A stretch of 64,000 bases of DNA, taken from the NCBI RefSeq assembly GCF_037975245.1, contig NC_092565.1, positions 15,095,499-15,159,498 of the forward strand, read 5' to 3'. Position numbers and translations under genes: made by a program. Shown piece after piece: positions 1 to 9,754 of this stretch. Under the pieces are notes generated by a model. The model did not search any database and was not told the origin of the DNA. It saw nothing but the letters and a program-made list of their open reading frames with translations. Origin of the DNA: Apostichopus japonicus (taxonomy: Eukaryota; Echinodermata; Holothuroidea; Aspidochirotida; Stichopodidae). How positions within the stretch are numbered: position 1 is the first letter of the stretch; every line of letters starts with the position of its first letter.

Positions 1-460
1 CATCCCAGGATTCATCCCAGGATTCAGATTCATCCCAGGATTCATCACAGGATTCTGAAACTATCACAGGATTCATCCCAGGATTCAGATTCATCCCAGG
101 ATTCATCACAGGATTCATCCCAGGATTCATCACAGGAATCATCCCAGGAATCAGATTCATCCCAGGATTCATCCCAGGATTCATCCCAGGATTCATCCCA
201 GGATTCTGAGGATGAATCTGAATCCTGGGATGAATCCTGTGATAGCTTCAGAATCCTGTGATGAATCCGGGGATGAATCTGAATCCTGGGATGAATCCTG
301 TGATAGATTCAGAATCCTGGGATGAATCCTGTGATGAATCCTGGGATGAATCCTGTGATGAATCCTGGGATGAATCCTGTGATGAATCCTGGGATGAATC
401 CTGTGATGAATCCTGGGATAGCTTCAGGTTGGTAGGAATGCGAGTTGAGCTTAAAGTCAA
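1..460. repeat. 12-bp minisatellite with central inversion
   Basis: Tandem copies of a 12-bp unit (GATTCATCCCAG and the variant with ACAG) run from the window edge to about 206. From about 208 to 430 the same unit continues in reverse complement (GATGAATCCTGG / ...TGT). The array therefore forms a large imperfect palindrome. Because 12 is a multiple of 3, both strands stay open and would encode Ser/Asp/Gln or Asp/Glu/Ser/Trp repeats. I see no splice or start context that supports coding, so I treat it as a minisatellite. It may continue to the left of the window. Confidence 0.9.
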
Positions 461-1077
461 TGCACTGTAAACACTTACTACCTTACTACTATTATCACAC
501 TTCATTTATTATTATTAGCATGATTAAAATTTCTAAAATGTGTCGCTCGGAAAATATAATTCATACTGTGGTCATTTAAGATGATAAGTGACATAGGCCT
601 AAATACTTTTTAGTTTTACCTGTACAATGTTTGTAAGTCCTGGATCAGTTGAATTTATTGACTCAAAATCTTTAAGAATACCACCATAAAGAAGATTTGC
701 TGAGGTATCTGAAATGGCAAAACAAATTATGAATTTAGTTTATTAGTCCAAAACTTTCAAAGCCATTTAAGTAATAGATTGTATACTACTACTAGACTAC
801 ATTGTAAACAGCATTGCTACGGGACAATATTGGATTATACTGCTAATTTTCAGGTTTTGAGGAGTCAAAAGTACTTTATTTTATGCTTAGAAACTGGGTA
901 ACTGCAATCAAAAGTATGCCCATCTGTAATGTTAAGTGATAATGGACAAGATTATTGATGGCTAAGTCTGCTAGTCTGACCACAGTGCCCAAAATGCAGC
1001 ATCTTTGAAGAATTTTGGTAAATATATAAACAGGAAGCTGCAATATCAATAGGCAGGTTTCAGTTGTTTTTCGCATA
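461..1077. other. non-coding, nothing recognised
   Basis: AT-rich sequence without a supported exon, repeat or RNA gene. Short open frames here have no recognisable content. Confidence 0.5.
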
Positions 1078-1755
1078 CGTTATTTTCCGCTGATTACTTT
1101 CCGCTGAAAAAATTCTTCTGCGGAAAACACCTTTTTTTCACCTTCCTGTATACTATATTTTCCGCATATTTAAGGATACCAAATTCAGGCAGGATGATTA
1201 AAATAACATGAGAAAGTATCAAAGAACGTCGATAAAGGATGGTTAGACTGAGTTCATGTCAGAAAAGTTAAGCTGCTTATAATACAGAGGCTTGGGGGTG
1301 TGTAATTAGGGATTATTAAAGAAGTATGTGGTGGTCGGCCGATAAAAGGGCAAAGGAACACCCGCGTTATGAAGGATTGACTATCTAATAAAGTATTAAA
1401 ACTGCGGTCGGCGTAATGATAGTTTAAAAAAAAAGTTGTGAAAGGCGGTATCTTTGATTTTCGCTGGAAATGGCTGTATAAGTAAGGGCTGTTTTAATAG
1501 TCGAACACGCATTTTGCACCACCTTTCTTACGAGTTACATCTAAAATCATGGCCGATTTATCCTGTTACAGTTAAATCCTATCTTCTCCACCTTCCTAAA
1601 TCATTCCATGTGCCTAATCAATTCAGTAAGTTATTCTGTCCCTCCAAAAAAAAAACGTTACTTTCCGCTGAAAAAAACGTTGTTTTCCGCTGACAAATTT
1701 GTTTGCGGAAAACACCGTTTTGTTTCAGCGGAAAGTAACGTGTGCGGAACACAAC
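1078..1755. repeat. repeat region with TTTCCGCTGAAA motifs
   Basis: The word TTTCCGCTGA and its complement recur at 1083-1150 and 1656-1755, in the arrangement CCGCTGAAAA...TGCGGAAAACACC. This suggests related sequence at both ends of a roughly 680-bp segment, probably a degraded non-autonomous mobile element. No terminal duplication was found, so the limits are approximate. Confidence 0.45.
1656..1740. repeat. 85-nt nested hairpin
   Basis: The first and last 18 bases are perfect inverted copies (CGTTACTTTCCGCTGAAA at 1656-1673, its complement at 1723-1740). An inner pair, GTTTTCCGC and GCGGAAAAC, is nested inside it. The whole segment can fold into one long interrupted hairpin. It looks like a palindromic transposon end. 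Confidence 0.8.
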
Positions 1756-2626
1756 GGTACCCCAATAGGCACATCTGAATTTGGGAAACGATATTCACAT
1801 TCATGTGGTAAAGACTATCATTTGCTTAAAATGACCATTAAGGAAAAAGTACAAGATTCTTGTATACTTGAAGTTAAAAAGCAGTATTAATGGAATAAAT
1901 TTACATTAAGCGGCTAGGACCTAGGCCTAGTCATAACTCGTTAGCAACCCCAGCTTGACCCAATGAAAGTTTATATGCTGGGCTAGGACTGCATGTTTTC
2001 AGTTTGCTTCTATGACTGGTTAGGGACAACATTAGTTGAAAGGCTTAAAAGCAATTGCTTACCAAATATGCCCTAGGCTAGGTCACAGTAAGCTAGGCCA
2101 GCTATAACTAACGTAAATAATGCTTACTGTACTACAAATACAATACTAATAGTAATACTAGTGTAGTAGTTAGTAATAGTAGTACTAGTAGGATATGCTA
2201 GACTGCAGGCCTAAGTTAAGCCTAACGTTAATAACTACTCCTAGGCTAGTCTGCAGAACTCACCGGCCATCATGATATACAAGATAATTAAAATATAATA
2301 CATATTTGGCAAATAGCACTCGGGCCGGTACGCCCGAAGCTCAACCTTCAGAATCCACTATAAACTAGGAGTACCACGGTTGCTGAGGTTTCGTTTTGTA
2401 CACTCAAATTCACATGATTGTTGTATGGACCGTGGATTCTGTCCTGAACTACAAAACGACTTTTAGCAAGTTGAAACTTTTTAGATTAATACTAGTACTA
2501 CTGTCGTCTGCATTTTCCTGACAGACTAGCTGCGCTAGGCTATTCGGTCAAAGTAATCGTGTGCTAAAGTCGATCGTGAATTCGCGATACATTTTTAAGG
2601 CCAATTAAACTAAAGTCATTCTTGTA
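1756..2626 (+). promoter_or_regulatory. upstream region of the CCDC172-like gene
   Basis: This stretch precedes the first coding exon. It is rich in CCTAGG/AGGCCT words (1915-1930, 2210-2245) and has a 10-bp inverted pair, CAGAATCCAC near 2349 and GTGGATTCTG near 2431. No clear TATA box or other defined promoter element was identified. The promoter assignment rests only on position. Confidence 0.3.
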
Positions 2627-2711
2627 ATGGAAATGAATTTGAACGATTTTTTTGTCCAACTGTTCGAGTCTGAGAAGAGGGCAAAGCAACGGAAAGAGCA
2701 ACTGTCGGAAA
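2627..2711 (+). CDS. CCDC172: CCDC172-like exon 1
   Basis: Begins with ATG and encodes MEMNLNDFFVQLFESEKRAK and the start of the coiled coil. The donor is GTTAGT at 2712, leaving phase 1. The opening resembles the short N-terminal helix of CCDC172. Confidence 0.75.
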
Positions 2712-5700
2712 GTTAGTGTCTAGGCATTGCCTACCTTCATTAATCATCACACAGTGCTTTTGTTGAAACTAGCCTAGTACCAGTACCATTACTTAAGTAA
2801 GGACCTAGGCATAGCCTATGCTAGCGTCAGTCAACCGCCAAAACACTATAGACTCAGGCTAGGAATAAGTTACTGTAACTTAGGCCAATTAACGCGAAGC
2901 CTTGCTATCTCTAGTAAAAGTCTCTTTAAGGGGCTCCTCAAAGACACAATAGGCTAGGAGTTCTTAAATAATGTTAGTTGTAACTCAAATTCTTACCAAG
3001 AACTTAGTAGTGGTAGCACCATAGGTATAGGCTACACCTAACTTTACTTATGTAGAAATAAATTGCACAAGTCATTGGCCCTAGCCTACATCATATTTGT
3101 TGATGTTTCTTGTTCAAGTTCTTTCTTTTCATAGGGTCCTTGGTGGGGAATTTGCTACAATGGGAGATGATCCGACTTTTCATCCCTCCTGAACCATTCT
3201 TTTTATACTAACAGTAACAAGCCCCCCCCCCCCCTTAACCACCACAACCTTAAGTGCTATTAAAAAAAAACATATATATACTTATATGAAAAATGCAACT
3301 TTATGCTGTAACCTTATTTTATTTTATTACATGCAGTTCAAAAAGATATCAAAGACACAGAAATTAAAATAACAGAAGCCAGGGAAGAGCAAATAAATCT
3401 GAAAGGACAGTTGGCTGTGAAAGTAAGTTTGGGACAAAAATTTAAGTTTACTTGTTAGTCTATAGCTAGCTTATTTTGTTATTTAGATTCAAAGTTCATG
3501 CTATTCCAGTTCTTGCTTTACAGAGATTAACAGAGATCAACAAAACGACAGTCATGTTTTCATCACTTTTTTCAATAGATTTGTTTAAGAGTAGATTTGA
3601 TGATATCAATGATTGTGTATTGCCAAGTGGTTTGCTGTGTACAAGTGAATATTAGCTTGATATATTATAGTCCAACTCCAATGTAAAAGAAGAATGTGAA
3701 ATGGTTATTTTGTTCTTATAGTTATTCTCATTTTCAAAATATTAGCCTTTAAAATATGATAAATCCATGGAAAGCTCCTTCAAGAAGGCTAACTTAATAA
3801 TGATGGTGGCTCCATAGTGCAGGTCCTTAATGTAACTCCATTGTTACAAAAAAACATAAAATCATCCAAAATATGTCCATTTTACTTTGTGAAAAGCAGA
3901 GCATTCAATAACCACTTGTCCTTGACATATTTGTGATGCATTGTATTGATGTTATTTGAGGGAGTAAAAAGTGTAATGATTTTCTTTTGAAGTTTTTGTT
4001 GCATCTGAGCAACTGGTCTGATGGTCTCTGTCTTATACTTAATAGTACAACCACTTTAGTTGATGTACTTAGAGGGTCATTTCCTCAAAAGCTAATTGTT
4101 ATTGAATGGTCTCCAACTTCATTGTTCCATTCATAACAATCGCCAAGATCTTAGGTACAACAGTAGTTTATTTCCTTTTCCTTCAAACAATAAATGTGAC
4201 TGGAAAGCATAAGATATACTAAATATGCTTTTCACATAACCTACCCTTGTTTTTCATTAGAATTTTGGATTCACTTGGTACATTTTTTACAACCTAAGAT
4301 TTTAAAATGTCATACAGTGAAATTTTTCTACATGGTATTTCCAGCTTCAAAAGCTTTCTGAAGAAGAAATAAATTTGAAATGGATTAGCAAGAAAGAATC
4401 CACCATGAAAATGCAACTTGATGAATTACAAAAAAAGATATGCCAGCAGGGTTCAATAAAGGTAAATATAAGGGAGTATTGAAAATATTAATTTAAAAAT
4501 TTGTCACACACTAGCAGACAGAAAAATCTCCCTGATACTGCTTTATTTATGTCGTGAAGTGTGGGAAACATACATTTGCTTCCATGAAAATGGTTCTTAC
4601 CATCAACCATATTAAATGTGTTTTTAGAAGTAATTCTTTGGGTACTGAGATTTTAGTGCATGAGGAATTGAAAGTGTCCATCAACATAAATACATTGGCC
4701 TATTTGGCCCTTGAATTAATTATGAGGACACATTTTCACAATGTCACACAAGGGGATCATCAGTCTTGATATAATATACTTTTAATCTCAGTGGTTAGTT
4801 AATTCATTAATTGCCCTTTAATTTTCATCAAAATTCCATTAATTTAGGACAAGCTCAAGGAGAGTTACAAAAAGAAACAAGAAGACTTCATGGTTCAAGC
4901 AGGAGAATTTGTCTCAAATTTTGGGCTTTCTTTTAATGGCAAAAAAATCAGGGAAACTGAAGCCAGTGAAAGACTTGAATTATTGCAAAAAGATGAAGAA
5001 ATTCTTTCAAAAGGTGAGCCCTTATTTTTTACATAAAATCAGCTCTAATCCCAAGATAGTAATGGAGAAATGAAAAGAAATAATTAACTGACAATTAGTT
5101 GAAAATCAAAATTCTGGAAGTCATCAAGTGAATAAGCTTTCTCATTTCTACAGAGCTTCAACAACTGAGAAACAAACAAAGAGAATCATGTGATATTGAA
5201 GAAGAGAAATCTGCCATCATGGAGGAAGTCAGAGCTTACAGAAAGAGGCTGAAAGGTGCTGTTATATATTAATAAGCAACTTAATCAAGTTTAATATACA
5301 CTTTGATGGGTCCTTTTTATATTTAGCTTATATTTTAGTGTTACTGTTAGCTCATTGGAGGGACGGGGATGTGCCTGTGGTTCTTAGCAGCCCCCACCCC
5401 CACATACACACATATATTTGATTTTTGTTTAGCACAATATTTTATCCATTTTTAGATTTGGAAGCTAAATTAGCATCAGCAAAGACCAGAACTACAGAAA
5501 TATATGGAGAAAAACAACAGCTTGCTAAGAAACCTGAAAATGGCCAAGAATTCAAGAGGTATCTATCAGTTTAGTTGATGGTGAATTGCAAGTGTTAGAA
5601 AGCCAACAGAAGCTTGTTTGAAACCATAGCTATGCATAGATCTTAGAGGAAGACTGCCTTATAACAATTCATCTCCTGTCAAAAAGTGATCGGAGAATTG

Positions 5701-8700
5701 CAAGACAGGCACATAATTTTAGCACCAATTCTCGCTCAAGGGATCAATTCTTAATATCCCCATCTGACTGACAAATGTACCCCAGCATCTGACCACTTTC
5801 TCAAGTACTAATACTAAGCCTATCCAACTTTCCTGCTGACTTTTAAGTGGGTGCAGACTGTTGCCTATTTCATATTTAGAACCTGAGTGTTTAATCAGTT
5901 TTTGGGAGGTGGAACTCAGGTTAATTTTTAAGATTGTGAAGATGGTATAACCTGAAGACAATAGGTCAATAAAGTATCATATTCATGCAAAGTTTTCACA
6001 AGAGCAGTCTGTTATAATGTGGGCTTCTTCCAGAAAGATTCAGATTCCTGAACATACTTTAACAATATATTTGCATCTTTTGAAATGACCTTTAGACTAC
6101 AACAAGAATTGGGAGTTTGCAGAAGAGATTCATTAGAGGGACTTTGTCAAGCACTTCAACTTGAGCTAAATCGTCTGCAGAGACAAGTCTGGCAGAAGAG
6201 AATTCAGAGACCAATGGTGGCTGTACCACCAACAAGTTTACAACAACCTCCACCAACTGGTATACCAAAATTCATGCCACAGAGGAAATGTAATACATAT
6301 GCACGATATGAAATGACTAAACCAACTGCCTCAAATGTAAGAGAGATAAAAACATATTTCTCTACAGCATATATATATTTTATATGTATGAATATATATA
6401 CATATCTGATGATCGCGCACAGACGTGAAACTCTAGTAACAATGTGCTGTAGGTTAATATATACGTATACTATATAATGTACTTGCTCTACTTCTATGTT
6501 TTGAGCACTTTTGCAGCAGGAAGTGAGCAAATTAATCTTTGTAATATATATCTATATATATAACATATATACATATATAAATAAATATAAATATGTATGA
6601 CTCATCTGTGTTTAATATTAACATTAATGTTTTTATTATCATTTGAAGCTTATTGCTTTATCTTCCATTGTTCATACCAAAAAAAAAATTGCCATGCTAC
6701 AAGGAACAGATCTCAACACATTTGAAAACGGCAAACGTCATATAAACTATTAGGTTTACATAGTCCTGTATATGTTGCTTTTCCTGCATAAATAGTGTGT
6801 GCTGAAACAGCGTCCATCGGATGGCTCAAAGGTGACAGAGTCTGGCGAGTTGGATAGTAAGCAGCTAACACCACCCCCAGGTTTGTCATCAAACAAGGAT
6901 AAGTTTCATGAAGAGGAAACAGACCAGAAAACTGAAATAGCAAATATTGCAGAGGTAAACTTTCCTTTCCTTTTTTCTCACTGGAAAATGAATATTGTAA
7001 ATGCCATGATGTATTAATCACTAATCAAAATCATCAATAGATTTGTGATTAATATGTGGGAACACAGAAACGTTTAGGTGATGGCGTTCTGTAACGTACA
7101 TATCAGAGTCACTAAAGAGGTTGGTAGCCAAAATTTCTTCAATTATGTAATATTCAAATACCATTATTTGTGCAATGCATGATTCAAGGTTCTTCGTCAA
7201 CTATTAACCAATGTATGACTTCTATCATTACTAATACAGGTGCGTATCCAGGGGGGGGGGCGTTGGGGGCGCGCGCCCCCCAGGTAAGAAAAAGAGGAGA
7301 GAAAAAAAGAGAAGAAAAAAGGGAAAAGGAGGGGGAAAAAAGAAAAGGAGGAGAGAAAGGAAGGGAAAAGAAAAAGAAAAAGGAGAGAAAAAGGAGAAAG
7401 GGAGGGAGTAGAAGATAGCCAAGACTTCGGGAAGAGAAAGAGGAACAGTCATAGTTAAAGAACTGATCCCTATTATATACACAGGGTAGCCAGTGACAGA
7501 TCAAGGATTACGGAGGGGGTGTGCACCTCACCCTACCCCTTACACCAACAACTCCATTTTTGACGTTTTTTCCCCTCTCTCACTAATGTATCTATATAAA
7601 TACTATATATGGTCTATCATACATGATGCATTTCGGGAAGGGGCGACCGCCCCCTTCCCGAGCAAATTTTCTTTATGACATCGCTAGTAATTTCAAAATA
7701 GACAATGCTTATAGGTGCAACTTACAAGGCCTGGGAAGTGTCATTTCCAGCGATCTGGGAGGCATTTTCGGCCAAAATTTTTCTTGTACGCTTCGCGCCA
7801 ACACATGGTGGCGCTTCGCTTAGATAGTTTGCATACAGGCTTCGCCCCTCCCTTGGCAATTACTCGCTACACGCCTGTTCGAATTTGTAAAGCAAAGAGC
7901 AGATATAACATCATATCAGTGAGCATTGAAATGCCTGTTCCACGATGAACAGCCTCAAAAACTGTCTATGTGTGTAGTCGAAGGCGTAGCCCAATTGGAT
8001 TTGGGGCTGTAACGGCCCGCGCGTTCAACATATCGATGCCAATATCATATAAGCAAGCATCGGTCATTACATTGCATGGCATCGTGTACCGCACGGTCCG
8101 TGAAAGTAGCACAGTATACCGCCGGATGCTAATGTAAACAACCAAATGTCTTATGTAGATGGAGAAAAAGCATACAGATCCATATATGTCAAACTCCCTT
8201 TTACAGTAGTAATGTCGGCCAATCTTAGAACTTTATTTTAATTACCAAGGAGATCATTTTTAAGCTATTCATTGCTATTTATTTTTCTCTCAGTAGGTGC
8301 CCGAAAAAAATGGGGAAAAAATGGTTGCGGGGCGGGGGGTGGGGGCTGCAGCCCTGCCTCCTACGGGACCTACGCCTATGTGTGTAGTGTTCGGTTTCGA
8401 TATACCTGTTATCGGAAATATCTGCTATTTTTCATTTCCTTCAACCAAGTTTTATAATAGCCGTTATAAGAGATTTTAATATTTCTACACCAATAAATTA
8501 ACTGTCGGAATTTTCGACAATTTCCTCACCAACATTCTTCATCATACTTTCCTCTACTCGTGCAATTTGTACCTGTCTATTAGGGGTTCAAGGAGGTTTT
8601 TCCCTATTGGTTGTCCATAGATTGAATTTTGTGCAACATTATGGGTATGTTTTGAAGTGATTTTTATTCACGAGAAATGTGAATTTTCAAATTCTCAACA

Positions 8701-9754
8701 AATAATGGGCTTAAAACCTTGAAAAGTGGGGCTTTCGGATATTGTGGGCCGTGACGTAGAATTGCCTACAAAAGCAATGATCCATAGGACATGCAATGAG
8801 GTCGAACATGATGTGTGACTGGTGACAATCTTCAAAAAGGTTATGGATGGAAAAAAAATTGAGAAATACTTGGTTCTCAGGCAAAAGTGTACATTTGGTT
8901 GGTCATTTTCAAGCCCGAGAAGTGTCATTTCCGGTGGTCTGGGGGGTATCAAAACAAGAAATTTTCTTGTACGCTCCGCGCCAGCCGATGGTGGCGCTCC
9001 GCTTAGATAGTAATTCGCGCCCCCCGGGTTAGAAAATTCTGGATACGCGCCTGTAATATCACACACGGTTCATTAACAATTCATTAACATTATCATATAT
9101 CAACATCTGTTGTCAATCATTTCCTTTCATTACAATCTTAGGAAGCAGCATTTCTTGAAGAAATATTTATTAGCGATGATGAGCTGACAACAGCTGATGA
9201 TGCTGAAGGAAAGAGAGCTGCCTCTGATAATCGGTGAGCAATTAGCATGTAACTTTTATGAAATGACCAGTGCTATATTAAATATGAGGAATTGGCAGTG
9301 TACATTGCTGAATCGACATTAGATATTGCTGAAAACGAGGATGCCAGACATTATATTTTCCATGCACATTGGATCTGTAACTAGTTTAAATGATGGTATG
9401 ACCTTTGACCTAGCAAATCTAATGTGGCAGTGACCTATTGTATGTTTTTGCCAGCTGTCTTTTCTGTACTTCTCAAGACTATGCCAACCATTTTCTGTTG
9501 TACGTAATAATCACCATAGTAGGCAGGGCCTATTATTAGCATTACCTCATAGGACCTTTCAGTATACATAAAGTGTGGCTTTGAGCATTGCAAATTAACA
9601 CCTTGGAGGTGTGACTTAATCTCTAGCTGTTTCATTCATGTATTAAGAGTCATCAACACAGCTGCTCCTCAAATCATTAAGAGAAAACCTTTGATATTCG
9701 TTAGTTTTTAATTTCAGTTTACCTCAGAGGGCAAAGAGGGTTCGCTTCCAGTGA
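2627..9754 (+). CDS. CCDC172: CCDC172-like coiled-coil protein, 10 exons, 395 aa
   Basis: Coding exons are 2627-2711, 3337-3422, 4345-4461, 4848-5013, 5154-5255, 5456-5558, 6096-6336, 6796-6954, 9142-9233 and 9718-9754. They total 1188 nt, and every junction is GT/AG and phase-consistent. Residues 1 to about 260 are almost entirely charged coiled coil. The KPENGQEF...LCQALQLELNRLQ region (about 210-245) matches the C-terminal half of vertebrate CCDC172, a tektin-2-binding protein of the sperm flagellum middle piece (family knowledge). The vertebrate protein is about 258 residues. The extra 130 or so here are a Pro-rich linker (IPKFMPQRK, about 271-279), an acidic stretch in exon 9, and a basic end with KRVRF (390-394), a PP1-docking type motif. 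A role in sperm or ciliary axonemes is inference from the family. The start is the first ATG of an exon with no upstream in-frame alternative that I could support. Confidence 0.85.
3337..3422 (+). CDS. CCDC172: CCDC172-like exon 2
   Basis: Acceptor ...TTACATGCAG, donor GTAAGT at 3423. Completes an Ile codon and encodes 28 further residues of charged coiled coil (IQKDIKDTEIK...), ending in phase 0. Confidence 0.8.
4345..4461 (+). CDS. CCDC172: CCDC172-like exon 3
   Basis: Acceptor ATTTCCAG, donor GTAAAT at 4462. Encodes 39 coiled-coil residues (LQKLSEEEINLK...), phase 0 at both ends. Confidence 0.8.
4848..5013 (+). CDS. CCDC172: CCDC172-like exon 4
   Basis: Acceptor TTAATTTAG, donor GTGAGC at 5014, ending in phase 1. 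Contains the EFVSNFGL segment, which aligns with the conserved FIKEITDFNNDY-type segment remembered from vertebrate CCDC172. Confidence 0.85.
5154..5255 (+). CDS. CCDC172: CCDC172-like exon 5
   Basis: Acceptor TTTCTACAG, donor GTGCTG at 5256, phase 1 to phase 1. Coiled coil with ELQQLRNKQRES. Confidence 0.8.
5456..5558 (+). CDS. CCDC172: CCDC172-like exon 6
   Basis: Acceptor CCATTTTTAG, donor GTATCT at 5559, phase 1 to phase 2. Encodes the EKQQLAKKPENGQEFKR segment that aligns with ISEKPQND of vertebrate CCDC172. Confidence 0.85.
6096..6336 (+). CDS. CCDC172: CCDC172-like exon 7
   Basis: Acceptor TGACCTTTAG, donor GTAAGA at 6337, phase 2 to phase 0. Encodes the most conserved segment (LQQELGVCRRDSLEGLCQAL) and then leaves the family core: a Pro-rich linker and PKFMPQRK follow. 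An open frame runs past the donor into the intron, but that part has no conservation I recognise. Confidence 0.88.
6365..6600. repeat. AT-rich TATA-type microsatellite region
   Basis: Several short runs of TATATA/ATATAC in intron 7 of the CCDC172-like gene, notably at 6365-6405 and 6545-6600. Simple sequence only. Confidence 0.7.
6796..6954 (+). CDS. CCDC172: CCDC172-like exon 8
   Basis: Encodes 53 residues of polar linker (QRPSDGSKVTESGELDSKQL...), donor GTAAAC at 6955, phase 0. Two in-frame acceptors are possible, AAATAG at 6795 and GAAACAG at 6810. The first has the better pyrimidine tract. The choice changes the protein by five residues. Confidence 0.7.
7286..7408 (+). repeat. 123-nt homopurine tract
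   Basis: Every base from 7286 to 7408 is A or G on the + strand, in (G)n(A)n blocks. It lies inside the transposon insertion. Such mirror-like homopurine tracts can adopt triplex DNA; whether this one does is inference. Confidence 0.9.
7979..8380 (-). mobile_element. nested hAT-like MITE, copy 1
   Basis: 402 bp flanked by a perfect 8-bp direct repeat TGTGTAGT (7971-7978 and 8381-8388). The terminal inverted repeats are of type CATAGGCGTAG, with the 7979 end mutated to CGAAGGCGTAG. In reverse orientation it shares its ends and several interior words (GGGGCTGTAACG, ATATCATATA, CATCGGT-type, GTGCCCGAAAA) with the element at 47719-48102. The 8-bp target duplication points to the hAT superfamily. 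It has no coding capacity. Confidence 0.82.
9142..9233 (+). CDS. CCDC172: CCDC172-like exon 9
   Basis: Acceptor CAATCTTAG, donor GTGAGC at 9234, phase 0 to phase 2. Encodes an acidic stretch (EEIFISDDELTTADDAEG) outside the vertebrate core. Confidence 0.75.
9718..9754 (+). CDS. CCDC172: CCDC172-like exon 10 with RVRF terminus
   Basis: Acceptor TAATTTCAG. Completes an Arg codon and encodes LPQRAKRVRFQ followed by TGA. KRVRF fits the PP1-docking consensus [KR][KR][VI]x[FW]. The 37-nt exon is too short for an ORF list but its phase is consistent. Confidence 0.75.

Larger units (their letters stand above)
7237..9053. mobile_element. composite DNA transposon in CCDC172-like intron 8
   Basis: The ends are imperfect inverted repeats: CAGGTGCGTATCCAG at 7237 and the complement of CAGGCGCGTATCCAG ending at 9053. 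The flanks share TAATA (7232-7236 and 9054-9058), a likely target duplication. Inside, a segment of about 95 bp occurs twice in the same orientation (7728-7828 and 8918-9011), and a second CAGGCG-type end lies near 7878, so at least two related elements or an internal duplication are present. No transposase is encoded, so it is non-autonomous. A separate 402-bp element is nested within it. Confidence 0.65.

Noticed and set aside
248-505. Ser-Gln-Asp repeat frames on both strands
   Set aside because: The frames are produced by a 12-bp minisatellite whose unit is a multiple of three. No splice site or start context supports coding.
7184-7504. Phe/Ser-rich frame opposite the homopurine tract
   Set aside because: It is the reverse of the homopurine tract in a transposon; the composition is an artefact.
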